Assembly (NCBI GenBank): GCA_020081605.1
Contig: JAHREC010000009.1
Coordinates: forward strand, 372,001 to 436,000
Source of the DNA: Albifimbria verrucaria
Lineage: Eukaryota > Ascomycota > Sordariomycetes > Hypocreales > Stachybotryaceae
Reading direction: 5' to 3'
DNA: 64,000 nucleotides
The notes under the pieces were generated by a model that was not told the DNA's origin, did no database searches, and was given only the letters and a program-made list of their open reading frames with translations. The first letter of the stretch is position 1; each line of letters opens with the position of its first letter. Below are positions 51,101-63,296 of this stretch, in pieces. The translations under genes and the position numbers were made by a program.

Positions 51101-53065
51101 CTTATTAGCTCTTTCCAAAGCCCCAACAAATTCGGGCCAAGCGTCATTCAATAGCTCACGACCCATGTTGTAGTACTGTGCTCCCTGACCACTGAAAATG
51201 AAGGCAATTCTATTCTTCTTGCCGTGGTTTCGCTCAGCTACAGGGCCTTCAGACAGCTTAAGCAACTTAGCTGCAAGAGTCTCGGCACTATTAGCAACTA
51301 TACTTGTGCTGTGCTTATATCTAGAGCGGCGGTTCAATGTGTAGGCAAGGTTATGTAGCCACTCATCATCGATAGTTGTGTCGGAAATATAGGTAGCGAT
51401 GTTGCTGGCCAGAGACTGTGCGCTCTTTTCGGAGGCAGCACTAAGAAGGAATACCAGGGGCTTCGATGTAGTTGAGGTAGCCTCAAGATGTCCATTCATT
51501 CCATGTTTCTCTTCGAAAGCGTCGACGATAACATGGGCATTTGTGCCTCCGTAACCGAAACTAGTTTTCCATGTTAAAAACTACCACATGTCGCCAGTAA
51601 ATGACGTACCTGTTGACAGAAATACGTTTGAGTTCTCTATGTTCCAACTCCATAGGCACCTGATTGAAAATGTTAGAAGAGGCATGTATGCAGAGAGACT
51701 AATACGTACAGTCATGTTCCACTCATCAAGCAATATTTTTGGGTTAGGCTTCTCGTAGTTAACTTGGGGCGGAATCTGCTTATTCTCAAGCATGAGAACA
51801 GCCTTGACGAGGCCTGCTAAGCCTGCAGCACTTTCTGTGTGTCCAACATTGCCTTTGATAGATCCGATTGGAACCTTACCATTCGTCTTGCGCGACGTTG
51901 AAAGCGTGGCCGCAATAGCACCGACTTCTATGGGGTCTCCAACAGCTGTGCCTGTGCCATGAGCTTCGATGTAATCCGCACCAAGTTCAAGCCCGGCCTC
52001 AGCATAAGCTTTTATAATAGCTCTCTCCTGGGCTGGACCGCTTGGCACGCTTATACCAGGAGTCTTTCCATCTTGATTCAACACACAGTTACGGATGACG
52101 GCTCTGATCCTATCACCATCACGTAAAGCGGCGGATAGGGGTTTGATGACGATTCCAGCGACACCCTCGCCTCTTCCGTACCCATTTGCTCTGTGGTCAA
52201 ATGCAAACGACTTGCCTTCGTTCGAGAACATCTTCAACTTGCTTTGATAGGCGAAGCGCTGCGGATCAACCAACAGATTGACTCCGCCAACAAAGGCCAT
52301 TTCTGACTCGCCAAGCCGCAGGCTTTGGATCGCCAAGTGTAGAGCTACAAAACTGGATGAGCAACCAGTGTCAACTGTCATGCTAGGCCCTTGCAAATTG
52401 AATTGATAGGATATTCTGTTTGAGGTGATTGCAGGACCTGTTCCTGTGGTATGATAAGTAGCAGGATAATCTGTGTCGCGGGACAAAACCTCGGAGTAGT
52501 CAGAGGTCCATTGTCCAACATATACTCCAGAATTGGAGCCCCAGAGATGGCCATCAGTCATTCCAGAGTTTTCGAATGCTTCATACGCAACCTCCAGCAT
52601 CAGGCGCTGTTGGGGATCCATGGCCTGAAAGTGTGTTAGCATTAGCTATTTAGTAAAGAGCATCCTTTATTTTTGTTTACTTACACTCGCCTCCGCCGCA
52701 TGAATGCCAAAAATGCGGCATCAAAGGCACCGATGTCCTGGGATAAAAAGTGGCCACCTTGGGCATTTGTCTACATTACTTTAGTAAAGTCTCCTCCGAA
52801 TATGGGCTCGGGTGATTTACAGTGCTGCCGTGGATGTTTTTCACGTCTTGGAATGCGCTCATGTTGTACCGCTCCCGGGTCCTTTACTCCAAGCTGACCT
52901 CCCAGACTTGAGGAAGTTCCAGAGTTTCCGCGGACTAGTAGCATCGCCAGGGTATCTGCAGCTCAGACCGATTATGGCTACTGGTTCAACAGGTGGGGAT
53001 GTCAACCCATGTTCTTCCGCTGTATTGGTCAACGGCGACTGCTTGTCAATTGATAGGTCACCCAT
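45176..53065 (-). CDS. Highly reducing type I polyketide synthase, KS-AT-DH-MT-ER-KR-ACP, about 2,520 residues
   Basis: The enzyme builds a reduced acyl chain by iterative condensation. Seven exons: 53065-52821, 52770-52685, 52624-51710, 51659-51610, 51560-46430, 46372-46055 and 45991-45176 (introns 49-63 nt). KS has VDTGCSSSF (active Cys), [12 protein letters not shown] and [14 protein letters not shown] has FSGQGAQ and [12 protein letters not shown] has [14 protein letters not shown] and [12 protein letters not shown]. The methyltransferase has [11 protein letters not shown] has [16 protein letters not shown] has VGGMGGLGK and the Ser/Tyr pair in [20 protein letters not shown] ends with [13 protein letters not shown]. 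All domains look active, so a saturated, possibly methyl-branched chain is expected. No release domain is present, which fits the separate thioesterase and ligase genes. Two frame breaks near the N-terminus (52881, 52709-52713) are consistent with single missing bases; the 5.1-kb fifth exon is unbroken. Confidence 0.95.
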
Positions 53066-54042
53066 TTTGCTTTCTTTCCCCGGTTGAACTATGTAGATAA
53101 ACTCTGGAATATTTTGAAGAAGAAAGGACTAAGATTTAGGTATGGGGCAAGCTGTCGTTCAATGTAATGCTATGTGTGCCCTGACCGTCTGATGATTGAT
53201 GGTGAGAAAGTCATTTATTGGGCGCAGGAAATGGCAAAAGGTTCAGTGGATGAATAAAAATTAGAACTGAAAGTGTGGGACCATCAATGAGCTTAAGGCA
53301 TACCTCTCCAGAGGGCATCAAAGGCATCATGTTTCCAATTCGTTCCTTCGAATGTGCGGCCTTCCTGCCGACGGGGACGGGCGGAGGCGGGACCGAATGG
53401 TGCGTGCCGTAAAGCGGAAGCTGAACCCCCTGCCAATTCCACGTGGGTTCAGTCATACAGCAATGATTAGCCCCTTGCTGCGTAATAGCTGAGACTGGCA
53501 CACCTAATAATCCTTGCAGCATGGGCGGGAATCCTACGCGCAACGTATCAGTCCTGTGAGCATCAGCACTCACACTTGAGGCGGAAGCTTACTTACCTCA
53601 CGGTAGCACATTCCCGAGACGCCCTGAGTAAGTCAAACTAGTTAAGCTACACAAAGATAAAGCACTCAGAAAGATGCAAAATATAAGGCTGGTTTTGCTG
53701 ACAGTGGCCAAAGCTGACTTTTGCTCACTGGGTAACGTAGTCGGCTGTTGTCTTAGTCAGTGGAATCTTTAAACGCGACATCATTTTTTAGCAGATTATT
53801 CTATCGTGAAGTCATTAGAAAGTAAGGTTCTCACTAGTGAAGTGGATGAAGCACGTAGCGCTGTTGTTGGAGTAGATCAGCTCTGCTTGGTGGTAGTTAA
53901 TGAAAAGCAAAAGCTCCCATTTATCATCGTTGTCAGCCAAGCTTGAGCTAGTGATAAGAACCCCGTTTTCTATCAAAGCTTTGTATGAATTAGGTCGTTC
54001 TGGCCCATAATATTGGATCATATAGTATCTTCTGTATTCGCA
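53066..54042. promoter_or_regulatory. Shared divergent promoter region of PKS and acyl ligase genes
   Basis: The PKS (minus) and ligase (plus) start on either side of this 977-bp stretch, so it very likely co-regulates them. It contains a perfect CCACGTGG palindrome at 53439-53446 (CACGTG core). A 120-codon open frame on the minus strand (53573-53211) ends before the PKS start and shows no family features; I regard it as chance or leader sequence. Confidence 0.6.
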
Positions 54043-56130
54043 ATGGGCTTCACTACACCTTCTCACATACCTGAACTTCCTTTTCCTCCACCGGACAATG
54101 TGCCTGTGCACGAGTTCTTATTCGGTGAGCAGAGCAATTATGGCCGCCATCCTATTGACTCTTCCAATCCTCCCTTTACATGCGGTCTCACTGCAAAGGC
54201 ATACTCTGCGCCAGATATAGCCAAACGAATCGACTATCTTGCTCGAGCACTTGCATCCCAGCTTGGATGGCAGGTAAATGAGGGCGATGAGCTTGACAAG
54301 GTCATTTGTACCTTCAGTGTCAACACTGTAAATCTCTCGCTCAGTGCTTATTTTAAGCATCTTGCTGATGATTCATGCTTCAGATTGATACATTGACGGC
54401 TACTTGGGCGACGCACCGTCTTAATGGAGTCTCCAACCATATAAACACAGCATATTCAACTTCTGAACTCACGCACCAGCTCAAAGCTGTGAAGTGCAAA
54501 GCATTGCTTACATGTCTTCCATTGTTGGATACAGCCCTCACCTCTGCTGCCGCGGCTGGCATTCCGATCAACCATGTATATATTCTTCACACTCCTCTCA
54601 AGAGACCACATCACCTTCCTACAGCAACTGGTCTTCAAACAGTAGACCAACTTATTGAAAAAGGCTCCAAACTGCCGCCGCTTGACTTGCTGCGCTGGAC
54701 TCCAGGCCAAGGTGCCCGACAGACCGCCTTTCTTTGTTCATCAAGTGGCACTTCTGGTCTACCTGTACGTTTCTGCAAAATATTTGTAACCACACGCCAG
54801 TATACTCATGGAGAATTTCTCAGAAAAATACGAGGCTCTCTCATAAGAACGTCATTGCCAATGTTTTACAAGCCGCCGTGCACGAAAGCACCTATAAATC
54901 ATCGAAACCAGAGATGTGCCTCGGTGTGCTACCTATCAGCCACAATTTCGGCCTTATAGGAGTGTGCCATTTGAGTATTTATCGAGGTGATGGTGTTGTG
55001 ATTCTGCCTAATTTTGATCTTCAGGAGATGCTACGAGTTACTCAAGAGTTCAAATTGAACCGACTTTGGATGGTGCGTTTGCATCAAGAAATCTTCACGC
55101 TCTACGCTGACAGACCCATTAATACAACAGGTTCCTGCAATGATCGGAGCAATTGTGAGGGCACCGGCAATTTTAAAATGCTATGACATAAGCAACGTCA
55201 ACACGGTTGTTGTCGGTGCATCGAGCCTTACCAAGGACATCGCCAGGGCAGTGGACAATATTATCCCGGGGTGTAAACTAGTTCAAGGATATGGCTTGAC
55301 TGAAACCACTGTTGCCGTCACATTTGGTCATCCTCACGATATTATGTTTGGATCTTGTGGATGTCTGTTTCCAGGCTGCGATGCACGATTAATTGACAGA
55401 GACGGCAACGAAATCAAGGAATATGGAGTTGCGGGCGAATTATGGATCCGTTCTCCGTCGGTAATGCTGGGCTACCTAAACAATGATATCGAGACTTCCA
55501 ACATGCTCACTCAAGATGGTTGGTTGCGTACAGGAGACTTGGTGCAATTCAGACGCAGCGATAAGGGCTTTGACCATTTATTTGTCATCGATCGAATCAA
55601 AGAATTGATTAAGGTTCGAGTAAGTACTCAAAATAACCCTCGAAGCAATTTATAATAACTCTAAAGCGAAGGGCCTTCAAGTGTCTCCGGTAGAGCTGGA
55701 GCAGCATTTACTGCGCCACTCGGCGGTTTTTGATGCTGCAGTAGTCCCAATTCCGGATGAAGATGCTGGAGAAGTTCCTTTGGCCTTTATTGTGAGGTCT
55801 CCATCAAGCCTAGGACTTGATGAGAAAGAGATTGCGAGCCAAATTCAGCTGCATATGAATGAGGCCTTTGCCACACATAAGCGACTTGCTGGCGGCATCG
55901 AGTTCGTCGATGCGCTTCCCAAAACAGCAGCTGGTAAGACAAAAAGAGGAGCGCTGAAGGATCTTGCCAAGTCTATTGTCCAAACACGAAAGGAGGCCGA
56001 GGAAGACGGTGAATTTGAGGTGTATGACTTTGACTCCGATGGCGAGCTTGTTGACGATGAATACGAGGATGAATACATGACTTCTGGCAGCAAGTTGAAC
56101 AGTGTGGAGCCGGTTCTGATACAAGCATGA
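54043..56130 (+). CDS. Acyl-AMP / acyl-CoA ligase (fatty-acid activating, EasD-like type)
   Basis: Five exons, 54043-54327, 54384-54764, 54824-55072, 55131-55619 and 55672-56130, join in frame with introns of 52-59 nt and give 620 residues with no frame break. The protein has the adenylate-forming core: SSSGTSGLPK (phosphate loop, across intron 2), VQGYGLTETTVAVTFG, GWLRTGDLVQF, and KTAAGKTKRGAL near the end with the catalytic Lys. It should activate the PKS-made carboxylic acid with ATP and pass it to CoA or directly to the first carrier domain of the NRPS; ligases of this type do so in emericellamide and echinocandin-type pathways. The C-terminus carries an unusual ~35-residue acidic tail (DFDSDGELVDDEYEDEY). 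The start at 54043 is the first ATG; upstream in-frame codons lack one. Confidence 0.93.
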
Positions 56131-57125
56131 AGATACATGTATCCATACGAGGTACAGGACACCAAATGCTCAAGGCTGGGAGTAGGGAATCTGATACATA
56201 GTGAGAATATTTCCAGAAACGTATTAATAAGTTTACAATAGGTTTGAAGTTAATCTTTGCATTAATTTGATTCGCGTCATTCAGACAACTATGCATCTCA
56301 ATATTTTCTCACATTCCATGTCTTATAAAGACCATACCGCACGTTGCTAAGTTCAGGAACTTGATCGGCTCAAAAGTGAGATCGCACCTGCACGCCACAA
56401 GGAGATGAATAAGACGCAAGATATCGTGAGTGTCATACAGCTTCAAACATCGTGAAGAATAAACGTCATATGTTGAGTTCCTGTGGCCATGCAATTTAGT
56501 TTTCCATCATGGCATCATTTTTCATGAACGATAACAAGCTGTCAGAACCCTCAGGTGGCAACGTATTTCTTAAATGTGGGTTTCCGTTTCCTGACAGAAA
56601 ACAATCACCTTTATCTTCACCCTGCTAGTCCACGGCGGTGGACTTTCTCAATCTGATTGATGTATTCTCAGCCTCTATCAGGATGTAAACATAAGCATGT
56701 AAGCATAAGTATAATCTCGCTGAATGTGTTAAGCCACCATCGAGGTATTAGGTATGGATCTGATCCAATAGAAGCTGGGAACAAACCAGTGACATCTACT
56801 ACCTGATAAACTAGCTGATGATAAAAGTCACAACATGTAGCACTTTTATGGGATCTTACATCATCTATCTAGCAGTCAGAGACCGATCTCTGAGTTGCTT
56901 TACGTACCTGGGTTGACTAGGACGGTGTATGGATCGTGACCCCTACGGAGGTTTATCAAATCCAGTAAGATAGCACCAGTATAGTCAAAACATATGTTGA
57001 TTGCAGTTCCTTTTGATTTTACATCATTATCATCAATAGACCTTGCATTGAGGATATTAGCTGTATGGCAAACTAAAATAAAGAGATGAGCTTGGCTCGG
57101 AATAACTAAAAAAAAATAATAATAA
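56131..57125. other. 1-kb intergenic region between ligase and SDR genes
   Basis: Convergent 3' ends of the ligase and SDR genes. Open frames here are short and lack recognisable motifs; the stretch near 57080-57125 is A-rich. Nothing else was seen. Confidence 0.45.
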
Positions 57126-58055
57126 TCAAATGTGATGTTCTTGGAGCTCTTTCTCTGTCCAATCCCACAGTTTCCTGCTTAATGTGTCATCCAGCCCTTC
57201 CTCAACTAGCTTGCCAAGCTGTCCCACTGGTTCTATGTATTCCCCACTCGTGTAGTCAGTGGATGTTGCGGCCCACAGCTGGTTTTTAACACCTTCTTCC
57301 GGACGAACGTAGAAGTAGGAAGCCAACTTGTCAAGGCCTCGTACAATGAATGGTAACCCTGTCATGCTGCTGGTAAGGTTTGTCTTTACCGTCCCAGGGT
57401 GAACGGAGGCAACCCTGATTTGCGGGTTTTCTCTGGCCAGCTCACGTGCAAACAATATGTTCGCCAATTTGCTCTGGCCGTAGCGGAAAATGGTGGACAT
57501 GCTCTCGCCTGAAGTCTTCAAAACATCAAAATCAACTCCGTGAGTTGGGCGGGCTTTATATGCAGCCGATGAGACAACAACAACGCGCACGTCGTGGGCA
57601 CCATCTTGGGAAGTCTTGGTAAGAAGTGGCAAAAGACATTTCGTTAGGAGAGCATGGCCCATGTGGTTGGTTCCAAATTGCAGCTCATAGCCGTCCTTAG
57701 TGACGGCAGCAGCCGACGCCATGATTCCCGCATTTAGCATGAGTAGATCCAGTCTATCAGACTCGCTGACAACGATCTTCGAGGCTTGCTTGACGGATTC
57801 AAATGACGCAAGGTCGAGCTTGAGTGGCTTCATATTGGCGCCAGGAACCTGGTCTCTGGTGCTGCGAATGGCAGCTTCCGCCTTAGCGACATCGCGCGCC
57901 GCCAACCAGATGAGCTTTGGTTGATGTCTGGCGAGTTCAAGAATGGCTTGTTTGCCTAAACCATTATTGCCACCGGTGACTAACACGACTTTCCCTCAAG
58001 GGAGGGATATCTTTTGAGGATTGAACGAAACGGACTTGATGTCAGTCGTCGTCAT
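57126..58055 (-). CDS. Short-chain dehydrogenase/reductase (retinol-dehydrogenase-like SDR)
   Basis: An NAD(P)-dependent oxidoreductase of about 310 residues without introns. Visible motifs are LVTGGNNGLGKQ (TGxxxGxG cofactor loop), LMLNAGIM (NAG), VVVVSSAAYK (catalytic Ser) and YGQSKLAN (YxxxK), then VHPGTVKT. The cofactor type and substrate cannot be read from this. Starting at the ATG at 58055, an in-frame TGA is met after about 21 codons, just before GKVVLVTGG. Three missing bases within about 30 bp (GG, CCCC and GGGG runs) would remove the stop and produce the usual family start FNPxKDIPxLEGKVVLVTGG, so I treat the gene as intact. It could reduce or oxidise a cluster intermediate, but this class is common outside clusters too. 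Confidence 0.82.
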
Positions 58056-60161
58056 GGCAACGTCTCTTGTCAGGCAGCGGAGAACAATACTGAAAGAAAA
58101 CACTATTTAGCGATAAGCGTTTTTCTCTCAATATCAAGCCAATTAACTAAAGATGTAAGGCGGACACTCTAGACGAGGGAATGTTGAGTTGGGAAGACGA
58201 AGCAAAAATGGATGGTCAACACGGAAAGGATTGATATCTCGGCAAAATCACAGGGGCGGCGTGCATTTTTCTTTTAATGCAGAAACTCGGCTGCGTTTAA
58301 AGCCACTGACCGAGGAAAAAAGTGTACGATAGCATATCTTGAACCAATGTGAATCTCGTTGCTCAATAATAAGGGTGACAGGGGCCTTGGACAATCGTCG
58401 AGACTTTGCATTGGAGTAATCCAACCTAAAATGACTGACTACAATACCATAGAGGAGGGCTCCAGTGGCTTGCTCAACGGAAGCTCATTGGATATTATAG
58501 AGGCGCTTGATACTCTTTGTCATGTAGTGCCTGTCACCCACATATATGATAAGCTGCTTGAGTTGTCACGGATCATACCCATGGACAAATCCCCGCCCTC
58601 CAAATGAAAAGGGAGCAAATGACCACGACACATACATACATGCAAATTTTTTGGTCTTCATAGAAATGGCAGAATATAACTCTGATGATGACATGCTATA
58701 ATAGAGCATCTAATGGGTTCGATACAACTTGTGCTACATAGAGGCTCTACCATTGCATTTTACCAGGCAACCCACGTAAAACACGCATGCCTCACGTAAG
58801 TGCTGAGGGTCGTGCGGAACCCTGGTTCCGGCCGGTACAGGCAGCCTTGCGGCTACAATACGTGCAGGCGACAGGGATGCTGTGCAACTGACCATATTTC
58901 TGATACTACCCGACGTCAGCTTGCGAAAATGCCACTTGCATTGAGCATCTGTCTAACAATGCCATAATAACTCACTGCCAAGGCTGAAACCTCCGAATCG
59001 TCCGGCTTGTCCAAACTCATGCAACAGAGACGGATACGTATGCCATGTTCAGATATTGAATGCCAAATGTGCTATGGGTAAAAGATTGAGCATTCGCTAT
59101 GCTTGATAGTACATCTCGAATACGTAAACAAAACACCATATTCTTATCTCCAAAGATATAAATTATCAAGCTCTACTATTAGTCTCCAATCATAACATGA
59201 TACGTGCTCCGCATCGGACTGCCGTTACGCGGCCTGCATTCGTATCAGGCAGGTATCACTACTTTGAGCGGATGTGCCCTGAATACTCCGAGATGTTCCA
59301 CTCTGCAGCCAGGAGGCATTGCCGTAGCTTCGAGACCTCTCCTCTCTCCTCTCTACCTCAATCGGTTACACCAACTATTAGGGCATAAGTGACTAAAGTC
59401 TGTAGAAGTCAACATCATGTAATGCGCATTCACGCACCAAAGTTCGTGCTTAGTGCAAATGCTCGGTGTCATCTTGTCGTCTCGTATCTTCAAGTTTATA
59501 CGGGTACCGGAGATGTACCTGAGGCGCTTTTATCAGAAATGTGAACACTGACATCGCCAGCTGTCTCCACGATTGATAAAGCAGATATCTATGCAAGACA
59601 CGGGAGCGGTTGCATTACATGTGGAGATCCTTGTTACGCGTACGTGACGATATAATATGACCACATCATGCTACCAGGAATAATTATCCAGACCTATAAG
59701 TCTACTATAAGAAACCAATTGCCCCAAGATGCACTCAAACACTCATTGACTTTGCCCATCCTATCCTCATCGCGCCTTTACTACCTTCAGTTATTCATTT
59801 TGCCCAAGACAAATTCAAATATGAAAAACAATCACTTTAAGAGACGATGCGCTTTACTAATGCTGCACAAAAACACCATAATTCGTTCAAGAGGGTCGCC
59901 TGGAAAGATTCATTCATGAGTTGTCGTTTTATCTTCTCCTTTCCCGCATGAATGATCCATCGGAAGAGCGAGTTCTTCAAGTGCAGCTGTCCACAACTTT
60001 TATCAGTTTTTCAACAGGAATGCTCTCAGAATAGAAGAGCAGAAGTATCGTGGCAAGTGCAGTATTGGATCGATCCTGCTGCCGTGGCGTGGAACTGCTG
60101 GATGTGAGGGCCATGGCCAACGCCCAGAGGTTTGGAATCTAGATGAGTCAGTTTCCTATCT
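58056..60161. other. 2.1-kb intergenic region between SDR and bZIP genes
   Basis: It includes the SDR promoter and the bZIP 3' end. Short open frames (58359-58607, 59197-59392, 59668-59919) have no recognisable features. Two CACGTAA elements (near 58783 and 58793) and a CGACGTCA near-CRE at 58911-58918 lie 0.7-0.9 kb upstream of the SDR start. No other structure was seen. Confidence 0.45.
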
Positions 60162-61807
60162 TTACACAAAGGTATGACAAAACAAAGCCATTTTTAAGGC
60201 ACCAAGAGGAAAAAGGCGCGCGAGAGTCAAGGTAGGGATTGGGCACTGTGAATTAGGGGCGTCAGGGGTTCTGACTGCACGAACCTCGTTCTGTATCAGC
60301 AGCTTCATAGCATGGATGCTCTGCCGCTTGGCGCCCACGTTGTTTTCGTCATCCAAAGCATTGAGTAACGGTGTGAGCTTGACTTCCAGGCTGCGCCTCG
60401 CGCTGTCACCTTCAAGACTAAGCATGTTTTCGGCCGTCTTCAGGATTTCCTCCTGGAAACCCCGCCGCTCCCACTCACTCCAACTGCTAGTGGCCTGGAA
60501 CAGCTCGAACAAAACCTTTGGAAGTCGCCTGTTCCGACTTAGTCGCTGCTCGTTGGAAAGGCTCGACGACTCAGGAAAGTCGCTCGTATAATAGGCTGAT
60601 ATAAGGGCGTTAAAGTCGTGGTAGCCTGCCATCTCAGCCGATTCCATAACATATCCGAGACGTTCCTCCAGCGTAGCGTCCTTTGCTGGAGGAGTAGGGG
60701 AGACCCTGTGTCGCTAGCCATTGACTTTGTCATAGCAATATCTGCTTGTAAGTCAAAGTAGCCACCGTTGCTCGTAATGCTGCCGGTGTCTGAGGCCAAT
60801 GACAGGTGGCCTACTTCTTCTGATGGGTTTAAGAGCTTCCACGCCGCAGTTTCCAAAGCGACTGGGTCAGGGTGAGTAAAGTTGGACAGACTACTTAAAT
60901 CAACGGACACTGCAGAATATGTAGGTAATTAGCCACTAAGGTTCAGTCTATGGTTGTTTTGGCTTGACTCAGACGCCCCCATCCTCTCTCACGTGGGCTC
61001 ATAATCAATGCCGAGCGGAGAGTTGTGCGCTGAAGGATCAGGGTAGATTGGGAACGTACTTCGGTTTTCATCTGCAGCATGTCCGGTGTGACCCGTCTGC
61101 TCCGCAGTTTCCTGCCTGTTGCTTAGCTTTTCGAGAAGCTTGGCCTGAAACTGTAAACAGTCCAGTAGGAACTCTCGGGACACATTCTGCTGGCCACCTG
61201 CATCCGCTGCAGTTGGTGTCTGCATGCGAGGCATCAGTGGGTGGTTAAGCGACGGGCTGTCGCTTGTCAAAGACTGCTGCATCAAGTGCGTAAAAGATAC
61301 GTCGTTCATTCCGTTGGATTCGAGTGGGTGCCCGCCCGGTCTCGACTGCAGGAGCTGGAACAGGGCGTCTGGACTCTCATGCGACGGTGCCGGCGACGTC
61401 ATGGGCCGCGTAGCAGCATGCGCGAGAGTATCGCCTTGCAACGCCTCGCTGGACACGGTGCCGTTTGAATCGGTAACACCACCATCCGCGGTGTCACTCG
61501 CGGGCAGCTGATTTGTTCTGCCTTCATGATAGTCTAGTCTTGCTTGAAGATCGCCCAAACGAGCCTTCATGCGCTGTCCTGTGTTTCAGTCAGTACCTGG
61601 TGAGCTTATTGGTTCCCCTCAAAGACATGTCTGGGCTTCTTTACTGTAGCTTCTCTGCGCCACACGGTTCTGGATCTTCTTCTTCTCTTTTCGATCGGTG
61701 ACGCTTGTCCAATCGTCGGAACTGTCCAAGTCGCGCGCTGCCGGTGGTTGTTGAGGTGACGACTGCTGTGGCTTCGCCGCCAAAAGAACTGGGCCTGATT
61801 CTGCCAT
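60162..61807 (-). CDS. bZIP transcription factor, AQR-type basic region
   Basis: Three exons, 61807-61645, 61578-61060 and 60909-60162 (introns of 66 and 150 nt). The N-terminus is Gln/Pro-rich, followed by the basic region KKKIQNRVAQRSYRQRMK (joined across intron 1) and a short leucine-zipper-like stretch (LGDLQARLDYHE). The NRxAQRxYRxR pattern is the fungal Pap1/AP1-like DNA-binding signature. The middle is low-complexity; the C-terminal ~200 residues (for example YHDFNALISAYYTSDF) form a conserved-looking helical region I cannot name. One break, at the GGGG run 60697-60700, fits a single missing base and makes the total 476 residues. It may regulate the cluster; leucinostatin, another fungal lipopeptide, also has a bZIP regulator. 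C-terminal end is less certain. Confidence 0.85.
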
Positions 61808-63296
61808 GGTTACGACTATGTTCTCGTCAAGGAAAGCTTAATAAGCTCAACTAAGACAGCAGAATGCTACGATACAACAGTTTCATCCGGACCGGCAGGC
61901 CAAGTGCGAATAGCAAATCTTTAACGGGGGATCGACAGCTCAAAGTGGGACCACGACGATGCTATTTCAGCAAATATAATGGATACTTGCTGCCGATGCA
62001 ATGTTGAATTTCTAGAAGCGAGTGCTGTAAGACTAGGGGTCCAACCTACCACATACAGGGGTCCCTGTCGCCAACCCTCTGGCATCGACCAATGTCCGAG
62101 GAAGGATGCGGGCCGGGTGACGGGCGAGACGCTGCCGTAGGCTGTGGAGCCATGTCGCAATATGCGAATGCACACCCTCCTCGGGTACAGTAGCCATGAT
62201 GCAGTTAGTCAACGTAAGCAAATTGGTAGCCGTGCCTTTCAGCGCCACGTGAGACTTTCAGGGGGCCTGGTCGAGGTGGATGGTGCGGCACGCCAGGAAG
62301 CTCGGCACAGCGTAAGACGTGCAGCAAAGTTGGGCTTTAGACCTGGACGGGTATCGGCAGACGTCGTGGGTGTCCATTTCGGCGCCGACACTCGCACTTG
62401 TTGCTCGGCAGGCGAAGAACTTGAGCATGATCTTCTGACGCAAAGGATCGCTCTCCAAAGGTCAGGGCGTCTTCACAACTGGCTAAGATCGGCCCCCGCG
62501 TGTGAAGGGCTGAGGTTGTGCCAAGTCTTGCTTCCCACATACGTTAAGGCTGCGTTACTCCTACATAAGAAGAAAAGGAAAAAGCCCTTTGGGCCTCCGG
62601 AGTGACGAATGTAATTTCCAACCAACGGGTCGGTCCGTGCAAGTCAGCGTCGGTGTTCACTAAGTCGCTTACGTCTTGCCCGTGTCGAGTGTGCACCTCC
62701 TCTTTGCGACTCACTTTGCGAGATGTGCCACCTAATGCAAGATCTTGGCATAGAGTCGCTTCTGCACCTCCCGGTGTCGGACGAGGGCGCTTAGATCTAA
62801 TGTGGAGGCGACTGTAACCCTACCGCCACGTTCGGTCTTTGGGTAAATGTGCTCTGTGCGGTTGTCAACTGAAAAGGAAATGAGGGACCACGCGTCTTCT
62901 TGACGAGCCGCCTTGATACGACCCGTGCTTTCTTGTAGTGCCGAGAGTTGCACGTATCCAATGCACGGTAGGGCTGCCAAAGTGGCGCACACAACCGAGT
63001 GAGCAGCGATTGACCGCGTCACTTCGCTGCGTACAATGAAGCCCAACTGACCAGGGTGCGTGATCGTTGGACGCGGCAGTCCCAACAGTCCCTGCTGACG
63101 TACGTTGCACCTTCAAACGTAATACCAGTCTCACGTACAATGGGACAATAGCTGCAAGCCATTCTTAAAAAGCACCAAGAATCCCCACTCCGCATTCGGC
63201 AAGTGAGGTTGTTAGTTGCGTTTGTTATTTCATCGTCATTGGTTTCTATCATACGGCTCCAGCCTCATCAACAACTAAACCATCAGCGAGGCAAGG
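61808..63296. other. 1.5-kb intergenic region between divergent bZIP and RTA1-like genes
   Basis: It must hold the promoters of both genes. Open frames of 62-153 codons on both strands (for example 62144-62605) overlap one another and lack family features, so I call none. No repeat or RNA gene was recognised. Confidence 0.45.

Noticed and set aside
52771..52820. Stop codons early in the PKS KS domain as a frame break
   Set aside because: A 50-nt intron with a good branch site (TACTAA) and GTAAAT/TAG ends explains them; only the positions near 52881 and 52711 need missing bases.
61808..63296. A 153-codon open frame at 62144-62605 as a gene
   Set aside because: Composition and overlapping opposite-strand frames suggest chance; no recognisable domain.
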